From DASZHJ01 sp963735465 (lineage in GTDB: Bacteria > Pseudomonadota > Alphaproteobacteria > ATCC43930 > CGMCC-115725): a stretch of 64,000 bases of DNA. This document shows positions 7,849 through 18,238 of this stretch, one piece after another. The notes under the pieces were generated by a model. It was not told the origin of the DNA. It searched no databases and saw only the letters and a program-made list of their open reading frames with translations. Location of the stretch: the NCBI GenBank assembly GCA_963735465.1, contig CAVTLA010000002.1, forward strand, positions 558,001 through 622,000, read 5' to 3'. A program made the position numbers and the translations under genes. The stretch's first letter is position 1, and each line of letters begins with the position of its first letter.

Positions 7849-9282
7849 TCATCCCAGGCGCCGCAGCCAGCGCACCAGGGTGCGGGTCCGGTCACTGAAC
7901 AGCTTGGGCGCGAAGAAACTGCCGGCCGCGCGCTTGCTGGCCTCGCCCAAGGTCGGATAGGGCGCCATCAGCGTGGCCAGGGCGCCGATCTTCAACCCCT
8001 GGCTGATGGCGAGCCCCCAAGGCTGGATCAGCTCGCCGGCGTGGGTCCCGAGGATCGAGGCACCGAGCACCCGGCCGTTCTTGCGGGTCACCGCCTTGAC
8101 CAGGCCGTGGGTCTGGCGCTCGGCCTGGGCGCGGTCGTTCTCATGGAAGGGCCAGCGCAGCACCGTGAGATCGCCCCCGTGGCGCGCCACCGCCTCGGCC
8201 TCGGTGAGGCCGACATGGGCCAGCTCCGGCTCGCTGTAGGTGACCCAGGGCAGCGCCCGGTAATCCACTTTCGCCGGCAGGCGGAAGAGAATGTTCCGGA
8301 TCACGAGCCCGGCGTGGTACCCGGCGACATGCGTGAACTGCGGCCCGCCCGTGGCGTCGCCCACCGCATAGACCCGGCGGTTAGTGGTGCGCAGCCGGCG
8401 GTCCAGCACCAGCTCGCCTTTGGCGCCCCGCGCGATGCCGGCCTTCTCCAGGTCGAGGCCGTCGAGATTGGCGCGGCGGCCGGCCGCCACCAGCAGATGG
8501 GATCCGACGACGCGCTCCTCGCCATCGCCGGCGGCGAGCACCACGGCGACCGCCTCGCCCGCGCGCTCGATGCGCCGGATCGCGACGCCGGTGCGGATCG
8601 CCACGCCATCGGCGCGCAGCCGCTCGGCGAGCAGGGCCACCAATTCGGGATCGTCGTGCGGCATGATGCGCGGCAGCAACTCGAGCACGGTGACCTCGGA
8701 ACCCAGCAGTCGGTGCGCCTGAGCCATCTCGATGCCGATCGGGCCGCCGCCGATGACGATGAGATGGCGCGGCAGCACGCGATTCCCGAACAGCGTCTCG
8801 TTGGTGAAGAACGGCACGCTCTCCAGGCCGGGGATCGGCGGCATTGCCGCCGAGGAGCCGGTCGCGATGACGATGCGCCGCGCGTGGATGCGCGTGTCGC
8901 CGGCTTCCACCATGTCGGGACCGGTGAACCGGGCGGTAGTTCGCAGGACGCGCACGCCTAAGCCCTCGAACCGCTCCTGGCTGTCGTTGGGCTCGATCGC
9001 GGCGATCACACCCTGCACGTGATCCATGACCGCGGCGAAGTCGACGCGCGGCGGCGCGCCCTCGAGACCGAAGGCGCCGAACGTCAGCGCCGCTCCCGCG
9101 CGCTTCGCCGCCGCCAACAGCGCCTTCGACGGCACGCAACCGTAGTTGAGGCACTCGCCGCCCATCCGGCCGCGCTCGATCAGCACTGCCTTGGCGCCGA
9201 GCTGTGAGGCACCCGCCGCCACCACCAGCCCGCCGGAGCCGCCACCGATCACGCAGACGTCGGCCTCGAGAATGTCGCTCAT
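7849..9282 (-). CDS. FAD-dependent pyridine nucleotide-disulfide oxidoreductase
   Basis: A 477-residue flavoprotein of the lipoamide dehydrogenase / mercuric reductase family. It shows the FAD site VCVIGGGSGGLVVAAGA, the redox-active disulfide GGECLNYGCVPSK, the second FAD block AVGDATG, and the NAD(P) site VIGGGPIGIEMAQAH. The dimerisation domain includes GTHAGELIQPW with the catalytic-type His. No mercury-binding N-terminal domain is present, so mercuric reductase activity is not implied. Its start overlaps the stop of the TVP38 gene by four bases (ATGA), a common gene pair, so the two are probably co-translated. Confidence 0.88.
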   Translation of the reverse strand: MSDILEADVCVIGGGSGGLVVAAGASQLGAKAVLIERGRMGGECLNYGCVPSKALLAAAKRAGAALTFGAFGLEGAPPRVDFAAVMDHVQGVIAAIEPNDSQERFEGLGVRVLRTTARFTGPDMVEAGDTRIHARRIVIATGSSAAMPPIPGLESVPFFTNETLFGNRVLPRHLIVIGGGPIGIEMAQAHRLLGSEVTVLELLPRIMPHDDPELVALLAERLRADGVAIRTGVAIRRIERAGEAVAVVLAAGDGEERVVGSHLLVAAGRRANLDGLDLEKAGIARGAKGELVLDRRLRTTNRRVYAVGDATGGPQFTHVAGYHAGLVIRNILFRLPAKVDYRALPWVTYSEPELAHVGLTEAEAVARHGGDLTVLRWPFHENDRAQAERQTHGLVKAVTRKNGRVLGASILGTHAGELIQPWGLAISQGLKIGALATLMAPYPTLGEASKRAAGSFFAPKLFSDRTRTLVRWLRRLG

Positions 9283-10004
9283 GGCAGGCGCTTCCAGCGC
9301 TTGTAGGCGACCGGCAGCAGCGCCAGCAGCCCGAGCGCCAGCAGCGGCAGGAGGACATGAGGCTCGAAGATCATGCGAAAATTCGGCTTCTCGCCGCGGT
9401 CGAGGAGATCGCCGAGCCCGGCGCCCACGCTGCTGTAGACCAGCGCTCCCGGCATCATGCCGAAGAAGGTGCAGGCAACGTAAGCGCCGAGCGGAATGCC
9501 GAAGAGCGCCGGCACCAGATTGACCAGCCAGAACGGAAACAGCGGCACCAGGCGGAGCACCAGCAGATAGCTGACTGCATCCTCGCGGAATCCCGCCTCG
9601 ACCTTCTTGAGGAACGGACCGGCGCGGCGCTGCAGCACCTCACCGAAAGCCGTGCGCGCGATCAGGAACACCGCGGTCGCTCCGATCGTGGCGCCGATCA
9701 GGTTATAGAGCGTGCCGAGGACCGTGCCGAAGAGGAACCCGCCGGTCAGTGTCAGGATCAGGGCGCCGGGGATCGAGAGCGCCGCGACGGCGGCGTAGCA
9801 GAGGATGAACGCGCCGGGCGCCAGCGGGCCGAGCGCGTCAACTTCCGCCAGCAGCCGCTCGCGATGGGCGGCCAGGGCGTGGATGGTCAGGTAGCGGTGG
9901 ATGCCCGAGATATAGACACCCAGCGCCACCGCGACCAACAGCCCCAGGGGCAGCCACCGCCTGGCGCCCGCCGCCAGAGCGGATCCGGTCCCTGCCTGGT
10001 CCAT
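9279..10004 (-). CDS. TVP38/TMEM64 family (VTT domain) membrane protein
   Basis: A 241-residue inner membrane protein with about five or six hydrophobic segments. The VTT/SNARE-associated signature GGFLFGTVLGTLYNLIGATIGATAVFLIAR is followed by FRLVPLFPFWLVN-like text (LVLRLVPLFPFWLVNLVPALFGI). The ATG at 10004 is chosen because longer in-frame extensions would run through the rpmH promoter. Related proteins are scramblase- or transport-like; the role here is unknown, but coupling to the downstream flavoprotein suggests a membrane-associated redox unit. Confidence 0.85.
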   Translation of the reverse strand: MDQAGTGSALAAGARRWLPLGLLVAVALGVYISGIHRYLTIHALAAHRERLLAEVDALGPLAPGAFILCYAAVAALSIPGALILTLTGGFLFGTVLGTLYNLIGATIGATAVFLIARTAFGEVLQRRAGPFLKKVEAGFREDAVSYLLVLRLVPLFPFWLVNLVPALFGIPLGAYVACTFFGMMPGALVYSSVGAGLGDLLDRGEKPNFRMIFEPHVLLPLLALGLLALLPVAYKRWKRLP

Positions 10005-10121
10005 GTGGTTAATCACCGTGGGAATGCGGGCGCGGATCCTAGGCTTTCCGAGGCCGGGGAGAGGCTCACCTTGCCGTGACACCCGCGCGCCGGCAGGCAG
10101 CGGGGCCGGAGGGTCGCGGCG

Positions 10122-10150
10122 TTGACTTCGACCCCCTCCTCCCGTATACA
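10122..10150 (+). promoter_or_regulatory. Sigma70-type promoter of rpmH
   Basis: TTGACT at 10122-10127 and TATACA at 10145-10150 with a 17-base spacer, 44 bases before the rpmH GTG. Both hexamers are near consensus, which is uncommon in this GC-rich DNA and fits the strong expression of ribosomal protein L34. Confidence 0.8.
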
Positions 10151-10193
10151 GCGGCCTCGTTTTCCTGAGAAGCCGCAGCCGGAGTGTGAGTCC

Positions 10194-10328
10194 GTGAAGC
10201 GCACGTATCAACCGAGCAAACTCATCCGCAAGCGCCGTCATGGCTTCCGCTCGCGCATGGCGACTGTGGGCGGCCGCAAGGTGCTGGCGCGGCGGAGAGC
10301 CCGGGGACGCAAGCGCCTGTCGGCCTGA
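10194..10328 (+). CDS. rpmH: 50S ribosomal protein L34
   Basis: A 44-residue highly basic protein, the exact usual length of L34, beginning VKRTYQPSKLIRKRRHGFRS with GTG as the start. It is a component of the large ribosomal subunit. It opens the conserved cluster rpmH-rnpA-yidD-yidC and has its own strong promoter upstream. Confidence 0.97.
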   Translation: MKRTYQPSKLIRKRRHGFRSRMATVGGRKVLARRRARGRKRLSA

Positions 10329-10354
10329 GCCCCGCGGCGGCCTCGCGCCTCCCC

Positions 10355-10723
10355 ATGGCAACGCTCGAGCGCCTTCGGCGGCGGGCAGATTTCCTCCGTG
10401 TCGCCGGCGGCCGACGCAAATGGGTGGCACCGGGCCTCATCCTGCAGACCCTGCCTCGAGGCGACGCCGATCCGGCGCCCGTGGCGCTGCGGGTGGGGTT
10501 CACGGCCAGCCGCAAGGTGGGCATCGCCGTGGTCCGCAACCGGGCCCGGCGGCGTCTCAGGGCGGCGGCGGCGGCGGTGATGCCGGAGCATGCCGCCGGC
10601 GGCCACGATTACGTGCTGATCGCGCGGGCGACAACCCCGTCGCGGCCCTATGCGGAGCTGCTGGGCGATCTCGAGACCGCGCTGCGCCGCCTGGGCACCT
10701 GGCGCGAGACATCAGCGGTCTGA
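10355..10723 (+). CDS. rnpA: Ribonuclease P protein component
   Basis: The 122-residue basic protein subunit of RNase P, which helps the RNA subunit cut the 5' leader from tRNA precursors. The signature GFTASRKVGIAVVRNRARRRLR carries the conserved arginines of the RNR motif. It begins 26 bases after rpmH, as is typical. Confidence 0.96.
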   Translation: MATLERLRRRADFLRVAGGRRKWVAPGLILQTLPRGDADPAPVALRVGFTASRKVGIAVVRNRARRRLRAAAAAVMPEHAAGGHDYVLIARATTPSRPYAELLGDLETALRRLGTWRETSAV

Positions 10724-10748
10724 TCCGCGCCTGAACCGAGAGGGTCCC

Positions 10749-11006
10749 TTGCCGACACTCCTGCTCCGAGGCCTGATCCGGGGATACCAGCTTCTCCTGT
10801 CGCCGGTGCTGCCGCCGGCCTGCCGGTACCTGCCCACCTGCTCGGACTACGCCGCCGAGGCGGTACTGCGCCACGGCGCGCTCCGCGGCTCGTGGCTGGC
10901 GGTCTGCCGCCTCGCCCGGTGCCATCCCTGGGGCGGCAGCGGCTACGATCCGGTTCCCGCGACCCTGCCCCATGTCCACGGCATCGGCTGCCGGCACGGC
11001 AGCTGA
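10749..11006 (+). CDS. yidD: Membrane protein insertion efficiency factor YidD
   Basis: A small 85-residue protein with an N-terminal amphipathic helix and the family block ACRYLPTCSDYAAEAVLRHG followed by RCHPWGGSGYDPVP. The start is a TTG at 10749; this gives the normal family length and places the gene 25 bases after rnpA. It assists YidC-dependent insertion of membrane proteins and sits between rnpA and yidC as usual. Confidence 0.93.
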   Translation: MPTLLLRGLIRGYQLLLSPVLPPACRYLPTCSDYAAEAVLRHGALRGSWLAVCRLARCHPWGGSGYDPVPATLPHVHGIGCRHGS

Positions 11007-11030
11007 CGGCGCATCGCCCAGGACATCCGC

Positions 11031-12770
11031 ATGGAAGACCAGCAGAAAAACCTTTTCCTCGTCATCGCGCTGACCCTCGCGATCATCATCGGCTTCCAGG
11101 TCTTCGTGGAACCCTATTTCCAGAAGGCGAAGCCGCCGCAGCCGGTGCAGACGACGCAATCGACACCGACGACGACAGCGCCGGCCACCACACCCGCTGC
11201 GCCCGGCGTGGCGCCGACACCGGGCGCCGCCATCGCGCCGGTCGCCAAGGACCGCGCCGAGGTGCTGGCCGGCAGTCCGCGCATCGCCATCGACACGCCC
11301 CGCCTCCATGGCTCCATCGCCCTGGTCGGCGCGCGCCTCGACGACCTGACGCTCGCCAACTATCACGAGACCGTCGATCCCGAGAGCCCGGAGATCACGC
11401 TCCTCTCGCCCTCGGGCGCCGCACAGCCCTATTTCATCGAGCTCGGCTGGACGGCGAAATCGGTGCCGGTGCCCGGCGCCGAGACGCGCTGGACCGCGGC
11501 CGATGCCGGCGCTCTCACGCCGAGCCACCCCATCGTCCTAACCTGGGCGAACGGCCAGGGCCTGACCTTCACGCGCAAGATCGCCGTCGACGCGAACTAC
11601 GTTTTCACCGTCACCCAGACCGTCGCCAATGCCGGCACCGAGCCGGCGACGCTCACGCCTTATGGGCTCGTCTCCCGCGCCGGTCCACCGCCGGTGTCGC
11701 CGAGCTATCTCCTGCACGAGGGGCCGATCGGCGTCTTCGACGGCACGCTCAAGGACGGCATCAAGTACAGCGAGCTCAAGCCCGATGCGCCGGAGAAGTT
11801 CACCAGCACCGGCGGCTGGCTCGGATTCACCGACAAGTACTGGCTCACCGTGGTGGTGCCCGAGCAGACGGAGAAGCTGAACGCCAGCTTCCGCTGGACC
11901 GGCGATCCGCAGATCGAGCGCTATCAGGCCGACTTTCTCGGCGACGAGCAGGTGGTACCGCCCGGCGGCAGCGTCAGCACGTCGGACCGGGTCTTCGCCG
12001 GCGCCAAGGAGGTGAAACTCCTCGACGAGTACGAGCGCAACCTCGGCTTCCCCAAATTCGATCGCGCGATCGATTTCGGCTGGTTCTACTGGATCACCAA
12101 GCCGATCTTCCTGACCCTCGATTTCTTTTACGGCCTGCTGGGGAATTTCGGCCTGGCGATCATGCTGCTGACCCTCAGCATCAAGGTGATCTTCTTCCCG
12201 CTCGCCAACCGCTCCTATCGCGCGATGAGCAAGATGAAGCTGCTGCAGCCGGAGATCGCGAAGCTGCGCGAGAAGTTCGGCGATGACAAGGCGAAGCTCA
12301 ATCAGGAGGTGATGGCGCTCTACAAGCGCGTCGGCGCCAATCCGATGGCGGGCTGCCTGCCGATCTTCGTGCAGATCCCGGTGTTCTTCTCGCTCTACAA
12401 GGTGCTCTACGTCACCATCGAGATGCGGCAGGCACCGTTCTACGGCTGGATCCACGATCTCTCGGTGCCGGATCACACCACCTGGCTCAATCTCTTCGGG
12501 CTCATCCCCTTCGACCCCACGCCTTACGCGCCGCACTTCCTGATGCTGGGTGCCTGGCCACTGATCATGGGCGTCACCATGTTCCTGCAGCAGAAGCTCA
12601 ACCCGGCGCCCGCCGATCCCGTGCAGGCGAAGATGATGATGGCGCTGCCTCTCGTCTTCACCTTCATGCTGTCGCAGTTCCCGGCCGGCCTCGTGATCTA
12701 CTGGTCCTGGAACAACTCGCTCTCGATCCTCCAGCAATGGGTGATCATGCATCGCGCGGGCGCCGCCTGA
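11031..12770 (+). CDS. yidC: Membrane protein insertase YidC
   Basis: A 579-residue inner membrane insertase/chaperone. It has an N-terminal membrane anchor, a Thr/Pro/Ala-rich linker at about 40-75, a large periplasmic beta domain, then the conserved transmembrane core with YGLLGNFGLAIMLLTLSIKVIFFPLANRS-type text and MALYKRVGANPMAGCLPIFVQIPVFFSLYKVL. Length and domain layout match Gram-negative YidC. Confidence 0.96.
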   Translation: MEDQQKNLFLVIALTLAIIIGFQVFVEPYFQKAKPPQPVQTTQSTPTTTAPATTPAAPGVAPTPGAAIAPVAKDRAEVLAGSPRIAIDTPRLHGSIALVGARLDDLTLANYHETVDPESPEITLLSPSGAAQPYFIELGWTAKSVPVPGAETRWTAADAGALTPSHPIVLTWANGQGLTFTRKIAVDANYVFTVTQTVANAGTEPATLTPYGLVSRAGPPPVSPSYLLHEGPIGVFDGTLKDGIKYSELKPDAPEKFTSTGGWLGFTDKYWLTVVVPEQTEKLNASFRWTGDPQIERYQADFLGDEQVVPPGGSVSTSDRVFAGAKEVKLLDEYERNLGFPKFDRAIDFGWFYWITKPIFLTLDFFYGLLGNFGLAIMLLTLSIKVIFFPLANRSYRAMSKMKLLQPEIAKLREKFGDDKAKLNQEVMALYKRVGANPMAGCLPIFVQIPVFFSLYKVLYVTIEMRQAPFYGWIHDLSVPDHTTWLNLFGLIPFDPTPYAPHFLMLGAWPLIMGVTMFLQQKLNPAPADPVQAKMMMALPLVFTFMLSQFPAGLVIYWSWNNSLSILQQWVIMHRAGAA

Positions 12771-13453
12771 GCGGCGCGGCGGCGGCGGCGGAAACCTCCG
12801 GCGTCTTTCCGCCCGACCTCGCCCCTGACGCCGAGGCACTGGAACGCGGGCGGCTGTTGTTCGCCGGTGCCTGCGACTTCGTGGCGGGCGCCCTCACCGC
12901 TGACGCGATCCCCGGCGACACCCTGCCGGAGATCGCCTTCGCAGGCCGCTCCAATGTCGGCAAATCCAGCCTCGTCAATGCGCTCACCGGTCGCACCACG
13001 CTCGCCCGCGTCTCCAACACGCCAGGCCGCACGCGCCAGCTCAACTTCTTCGCCCTGGCGCGAAAGCTGATGCTGGTGGATCTGCCGGGCTACGGCTACG
13101 CCGAGGCGCCCAAGCACGAGGTGCAGCGCTGGACCGACCTCACCCGGCTGTACCTCAAGGGGCGCGTGCGGCTGCGGCGCGCGCTCCTCCTGGTAGACGC
13201 ACGCCACGGCCTCAAGCCCGGCGACGAGCCGCTGATGCACATGCTGGACGACTCGGCGGTCTCCTTCCAGATCGTGCTCACCAAGGTGGACAAGCTCTCG
13301 GGCAAGGCCCTGATGGCGCGGCTGGAAGCGACCGCCGCGGCGCTCAAATCCCATGTCGCCGGGCACCCGGTGATCCACGTCACCAGCGCCCAGGAAGGGA
13401 CCGGCATCCCCGCGCTCCGCGCCGCGCTCGCCGCCTTGGCGGACGAGGGGTAG
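12737..13453 (+). CDS. yihA: Ribosome biogenesis GTP-binding protein YihA/YsxC/EngB
   Basis: A GTPase needed for 50S subunit assembly. It shows the P-loop GRSNVGKSSL, switch II DLPGYGYAE, and the base-recognition motif TKVDK. The ATG at 12737 makes 238 residues but overlaps yidC by 34 bases; the start may be later, since the first 30 residues are low-complexity. The position between yidC and argB is typical of alphaproteobacteria. Confidence 0.93.
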   Translation: MGDHASRGRRLSGAAAAAETSGVFPPDLAPDAEALERGRLLFAGACDFVAGALTADAIPGDTLPEIAFAGRSNVGKSSLVNALTGRTTLARVSNTPGRTRQLNFFALARKLMLVDLPGYGYAEAPKHEVQRWTDLTRLYLKGRVRLRRALLLVDARHGLKPGDEPLMHMLDDSAVSFQIVLTKVDKLSGKALMARLEATAAALKSHVAGHPVIHVTSAQEGTGIPALRAALAALADEG

Positions 13454-13505
13454 CCCTGATAAAGTCCGCCGCGTCACGATCCGGCGAGCCTCGCGAGCAG
13501 CACCC

Positions 13506-14396
13506 ATGACCGTCGATCCCCAGACCCGCGCCGCCGTCCTCTCGGAAGCGCTCCCGTATTTCCGCCGCTACGCCGGCAAGACGATCGTCGTGAAGTACGG
13601 CGGTCACGCCATGGGCGACGTGGCGGGCGGCGCGCGCTTCGCCGGCGACGTGGTGCTGCTGAAGCAGGTCGGCGTCAACCCGATCGTGGTGCACGGCGGC
13701 GGGCCACAGATCGGCCAGATGCTGGAACGGCTCAAGATCAAGAGCGAATTCGTCGACGGCCTGCGCGTCACCGACGCCGCCACGGTGGAGATCGTGGAGA
13801 TGGTGCTGTCCGGCTCCATCAACAAGCAGCTGGTCACCAACATCAACGCCGCCGGCGGGCTGGCGATCGGGCTTTCCGGCAAGGACGCGAACCTGATGCG
13901 GGCGGTCAAGCTCACTCGCACCAAGGTCGATCCGGATTCCCACATCGAGCGCGTGCTGGATCTCGGTTTCGTCGGCGAGCCGGCGGCGATCAACGCCACG
14001 GTGCTGGAGACGCTCAGAACCTCGGCGGTCATTCCCGTCATCGCGCCGATCGGCGTCGGCGACAACGGCGAGACCTTCAACGTCAACGCCGACACCGCGG
14101 CGGGCGCGGTGGCGGGCGCGGTCAAGGCGACGCGCTTCCTGCTGCTGACCGACGTGCCCGGTGTCCTCGACAAGGGCAAGCAACTGATCCCCGAGCTCAG
14201 CGCCGATCAGGCGCGCGCCCTCATCAAGGACGGCACCATCGCCGGCGGCATGATCCCCAAGGTCGAGACCTGCCTGCAGGCGATCGAGGGCGGCGTCGAG
14301 GCGGCGGTGATCCTGGACGGCCGCGTACCCCATGCGATCCTGCTGGAGCTCTTCGCCGCCGGCGGCGCCGGCACGCTGATCCGGCGGAGTGGCTGA
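13506..14396 (+). CDS. argB: Acetylglutamate kinase
   Basis: A 296-residue amino acid kinase that phosphorylates N-acetylglutamate in arginine synthesis. The phosphate-binding YGGHAM and VHGGGPQI glycine loops, VLSGSINKQLVTNINAAGGLAIGLSGKD, NADTAAGAVA, and the C-terminal GGMIPKVE block are all present. The stop codon shares its last base with the ATG of the following VOC gene. Confidence 0.96.
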   Translation: MTVDPQTRAAVLSEALPYFRRYAGKTIVVKYGGHAMGDVAGGARFAGDVVLLKQVGVNPIVVHGGGPQIGQMLERLKIKSEFVDGLRVTDAATVEIVEMVLSGSINKQLVTNINAAGGLAIGLSGKDANLMRAVKLTRTKVDPDSHIERVLDLGFVGEPAAINATVLETLRTSAVIPVIAPIGVGDNGETFNVNADTAAGAVAGAVKATRFLLLTDVPGVLDKGKQLIPELSADQARALIKDGTIAGGMIPKVETCLQAIEGGVEAAVILDGRVPHAILLELFAAGGAGTLIRRSG

Positions 14397-14830
14397 TGAC
14401 GCCCCCGCGCCTCCTGGGCATCGACCACGTGGTGCTGCGCGTGCGCAACCTCGAACGGGCGCGCGCCTTCTACTGCGACGTGCTTGGCTGCAAGGTCGAG
14501 CTCTATCAGGAAAAGCTCGGGCTGCTGCAGCTGCGCGCCGGCGCGTCCCTCATCGATCTCGTGCCGGTGGAGGGGCCGCTCGGCCGTCTCGGTGGCGCGG
14601 CGGCGGGCGCCGAGGGCCGCAACATGGATCACTTCTGCCTGCGCGTGGACCCCTTCGATCCCCAGGCGCTGGCCCGTCATCTGCGCGCCCACGATGTCGA
14701 CCCCGGCGAGGTGAAGGAGCGCTACGGCGCCGAGGGCACCGGGCCCTCGATCTATATCCACGACCCCGATGGCAACGAGGTCGAGCTCAAGGGCCCGGCC
14801 CATACCAAGGGACCCCCGGCCGGCGCATGA
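14396..14830 (+). CDS. VOC family protein (glyoxalase-like)
   Basis: A 144-residue vicinal oxygen chelate protein with two beta-alpha-beta-beta-beta units. IDHVVLRVRNLERARAFYCDVLG opens the first unit, NMDHFCLRVDPFD the second, and IHDPDGNEVELKGP supplies the metal-type Glu near the end. The substrate is unknown. It overlaps argB by one base and the HAD gene by four bases, so these genes are translationally coupled. Confidence 0.88.
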   Translation: MTPPRLLGIDHVVLRVRNLERARAFYCDVLGCKVELYQEKLGLLQLRAGASLIDLVPVEGPLGRLGGAAAGAEGRNMDHFCLRVDPFDPQALARHLRAHDVDPGEVKERYGAEGTGPSIYIHDPDGNEVELKGPAHTKGPPAGA

Positions 14831-15519
14831 TCCTCCAAGCCGAGAACCCCGGGCGGCCGCTGCACGAGATCGACACCTGGGTCTTCGATCTCGACAACAC
14901 GCTCTATCCCTTCTCATGCAATCTCTTCGCCGAGATCGAGACGCGGATGGCGACCTTCATCTGCGCCGAGCTCGACATCGATGCGGAGGCGGCGCATGCG
15001 CTGCGCCGGCATTATTTCCGCACCCACGGCACGACGCTCCGCGGATTGATGAACGAGCGGGCGGTGGATCCCCGGCGCTTCCTTGATTATGTCCATGCAA
15101 TCGACTACTCGCCGGTGCAAGCGGCGCCCACCCTGGGCGCGGCGCTGGCGGGTTTGCCCGGACGCAAGCTCATCTTCACCAACGCCGACGATCGTCACGC
15201 AGAGCAGGTGCTGGAGCGCCTCGGCATCGCTGATCATTTCGAGGGCGTCTTCGACATTCACGCCGCCGACTATCGGCCGAAGCCGGACCGCGGCACCTAC
15301 GACCAGTTCGTCGCCCGCTTTGCCGTTGATCCCGCCCGCGCGGTGATGGTGGAGGATATCGCGCCGAACCTGGTGCCGGCCTATGCGCTGGGCATGACCA
15401 CCGCCTGGATTCCCGGCGGCCCGGAATGGGCGCGCGCCGAGCCGGGCGCCGTCCATGTGCATCACGTGGTGGACGATCTCGCCACCTGGCTGACGCAAGC
15501 CGCTCCGCGCACACGCTGA
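14827..15519 (+). CDS. HAD family pyrimidine 5'-nucleotidase
   Basis: A 230-residue HAD hydrolase of the yeast Sdt1 / pyrimidine nucleotidase type. Motif I is WVFDLDNTLYPFSCNLF, motif II KLIFTNADDRHAEQVLERLG, motif III KPD, and motif IV MVEDIAPNL. Start ATG at 14827 overlaps the VOC stop as ATGA, which decides the start against longer in-frame readings. It probably dephosphorylates nucleoside monophosphates; specificity cannot be read from sequence. Confidence 0.88.
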   Translation: MILQAENPGRPLHEIDTWVFDLDNTLYPFSCNLFAEIETRMATFICAELDIDAEAAHALRRHYFRTHGTTLRGLMNERAVDPRRFLDYVHAIDYSPVQAAPTLGAALAGLPGRKLIFTNADDRHAEQVLERLGIADHFEGVFDIHAADYRPKPDRGTYDQFVARFAVDPARAVMVEDIAPNLVPAYALGMTTAWIPGGPEWARAEPGAVHVHHVVDDLATWLTQAAPRTR

Positions 15520-15532
15520 TTCCCTCGCCGGG

Positions 15533-15561
15533 TTGACACGGATTTAGGCCTGCCCCATGGT
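15533..15561 (+). promoter_or_regulatory. Candidate promoter of dapD
   Basis: TTGACA at 15533-15538, a 17-base spacer, then CATGGT at 15556-15561 as a weak -10. The perfect -35 and the distance to the dapD ATG at 15593 support a promoter here and argue against the in-frame ATG at 15557 being the translation start. Confidence 0.5.
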
Positions 15562-15592
15562 GCCCGGCGCTCGCAACCATGCCGGATTTCCA

Positions 15593-16422
<830 letters not shown>

Positions 16423-16426
<4 letters not shown>

Positions 16427-17595
16427 CCGTTCACGGCAAGCCGGCGCCAATCGATCCGGCGGCCCTCGCCGCCGATCTCATCCGCTGCGCCAGCGTCACG
16501 CCCAAGGACGACGGCGCCATCGGCGTCCTCGCGAAGATCCTCGATGGTCTCGGCTTCTCCTGCACGCAGCTTGAATTCACCGAGCCCGGCACCGAGCCGG
16601 TATTGAATCTCTACGCGCGCCTGGGCAAGACCGGCCGCAATTTCTGCTTCGCCGGCCATACCGACGTTGTGCCGCCGGGAAAGCGGGAGTCCTGGACTGT
16701 CGATCCCTTCGCCGCCGACGTCATCGACGGCGCACTTTATGGCCGCGGCGCCACCGACATGAAGGGCTCGATCGCGGCCTTCACCGCCGCCGTCGCGCGC
16801 TTCCTCGCGGCGCGGAACGGCAGCTTCGACGGCTCCATCAGCCTCCTCATCACCGGCGACGAGGAAGGCATCTCCATCAACGGAACCAAGAAAGTGCTCG
16901 ACTGGCTCGGGGAGCAAGGCGAGACCCTCGACGCCTGCGTGGTGGGCGAGCCCACCAGCGCCAAGCAACTCGGCGACATGATCAAGATCGGCCGGCGCGG
17001 CAGCCTCTCCGGCACCATCACGGTGAAAGGCGTACAAGGCCACACCGCCTATCCTCACCTCGCCGACAACCCGATCCATCGCATGGTGCGCGGCCTCCAT
17101 GCACTCACCGCCGAGCCCCTCGACAACGGCACCGCGCATTTCCAAGCCTCGACCCTGCAGATCACCACGACCGATGTCGGCAACCCCGCCTCCAACGTCA
17201 TTCCCGGCGAGGCCACCGCCACCTTCAACATCCGCTACAGCGACCACTGGTCGTCGGAATCCCTGAAACGGTGGATCGAGGAAAAGCTCTCGACCATGGG
17301 CGGCACGCACGACCTTGCCATCCGCGTCAGCGGCGAGTCCTTCCTGGTGCCGCCGGGCGAGGTGAGCGACGTCCTCTCCGAGGCGATCCGCCAGGTGACC
17401 GGCCGCACCCCCGAGCTCAGCACCACAGGCGGCACATCGGACGCGCGCTTCATCCACCATCACTGTCCGGTGGCGGAGTTCGGCCTGGTCGGCCTCACCA
17501 TGCACAAGGTGGACGAGCGGGTGCCGCTCGCCGATCTCACGGCGTTGGCGGAAATCTACCGCGTCGTGCTCGACCGCTACTTTCCGGCTGCCTGA
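16423..17595 (+). CDS. dapE: Succinyl-diaminopimelate desuccinylase
   Basis: A 390-residue zinc M20 peptidase-like enzyme that removes the succinyl group from N-succinyl-LL-diaminopimelate. Metal ligands are seen in FAGHTDVVPPG, GRGATDMKG and ITGDEEGISINGTKKVL; a dimerisation domain follows, and the C-terminal TTGGTSDARFI block matches DapE. The start at 16423 is fixed by the ATGA overlap with dapD. Confidence 0.96.
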
Positions 17596-17602
17596 GCCGC
17601 CG

Positions 17603-18220
17603 ATGCGAACTGTCGCCGCGATTCTGCGCGCACTGCATGGCGCCTGGCGGCTCCTGCTGCTGGATTCCCGCGGCCTCGCCGCCTTCGACGGCACCCCCAA
17701 GGGGGCGCTCGCGTCGTTCTGGGCGATGCTGGTGGTGCTGCCCCTCGACCTCGCGGTCCGAGCCATCGAGCTGTCGGTACCCATGGCCGACACGCCCGCC
17801 GAGCCTCCCGGCATCGGCATCCATCTCGTCCTCTACGTGATCGGCTGGTTGGTGCCCGTCGCCCTGGTTTTTGCCCTGGTGCGGTGGTACGGGCGCGGCG
17901 ACCGGTTCTGGCTGTTTCTCTGCGCGCTCAATTGGAGCCAGGTTTTGCAGAGCATCGGGACCTTGATCGTCCAGGCCCTGCTGGTGACCACCACCAGTTT
18001 GGTGGATGTGACCGCGGTGGCAAGCGCACCGCCTCTGAATGCCGTCGTCGGCGCTCTCGCGGCATTGATCGCGATGGCGGTCTTCGTGCTGATCTACGCC
18101 TACGAATGGTACGTGTCGTGGGTCAGCCTCGAAGCCGGCATCGCGCTCCCCACCATCGTGGTGCTGTTGGATCTCGTGACTGGCGCGGGCCTCAGCAAGT
18201 TGATCACCACGCTGCTCTGA
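17603..18220 (+). CDS. Hypothetical multi-pass membrane protein (Yip1-like)
   Basis: A 205-residue protein with about five hydrophobic segments (near 35-55, 73-92, 100-130, 143-165 and 175-200) and a conserved-looking YEWYVSWVSLEAG stretch. It begins seven bases after dapE. Its pattern recalls the Yip1-like domain of alphaproteobacterial membrane proteins, but no diagnostic motif is certain. Function unknown; probably cotranscribed with dapD-dapE. Confidence 0.7.
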   Translation: MRTVAAILRALHGAWRLLLLDSRGLAAFDGTPKGALASFWAMLVVLPLDLAVRAIELSVPMADTPAEPPGIGIHLVLYVIGWLVPVALVFALVRWYGRGDRFWLFLCALNWSQVLQSIGTLIVQALLVTTTSLVDVTAVASAPPLNAVVGALAALIAMAVFVLIYAYEWYVSWVSLEAGIALPTIVVLLDLVTGAGLSKLITTLL

Positions 18221-18238
18221 CCGGGCGACACCCCGCCC

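Noticed and set aside
10005..10430. N-terminal extension of the TVP38 protein across rpmH and rnpA
   Set aside because: The extension is arginine-rich, lies antisense to two conserved genes and their promoter, and adds residues not seen in the family.
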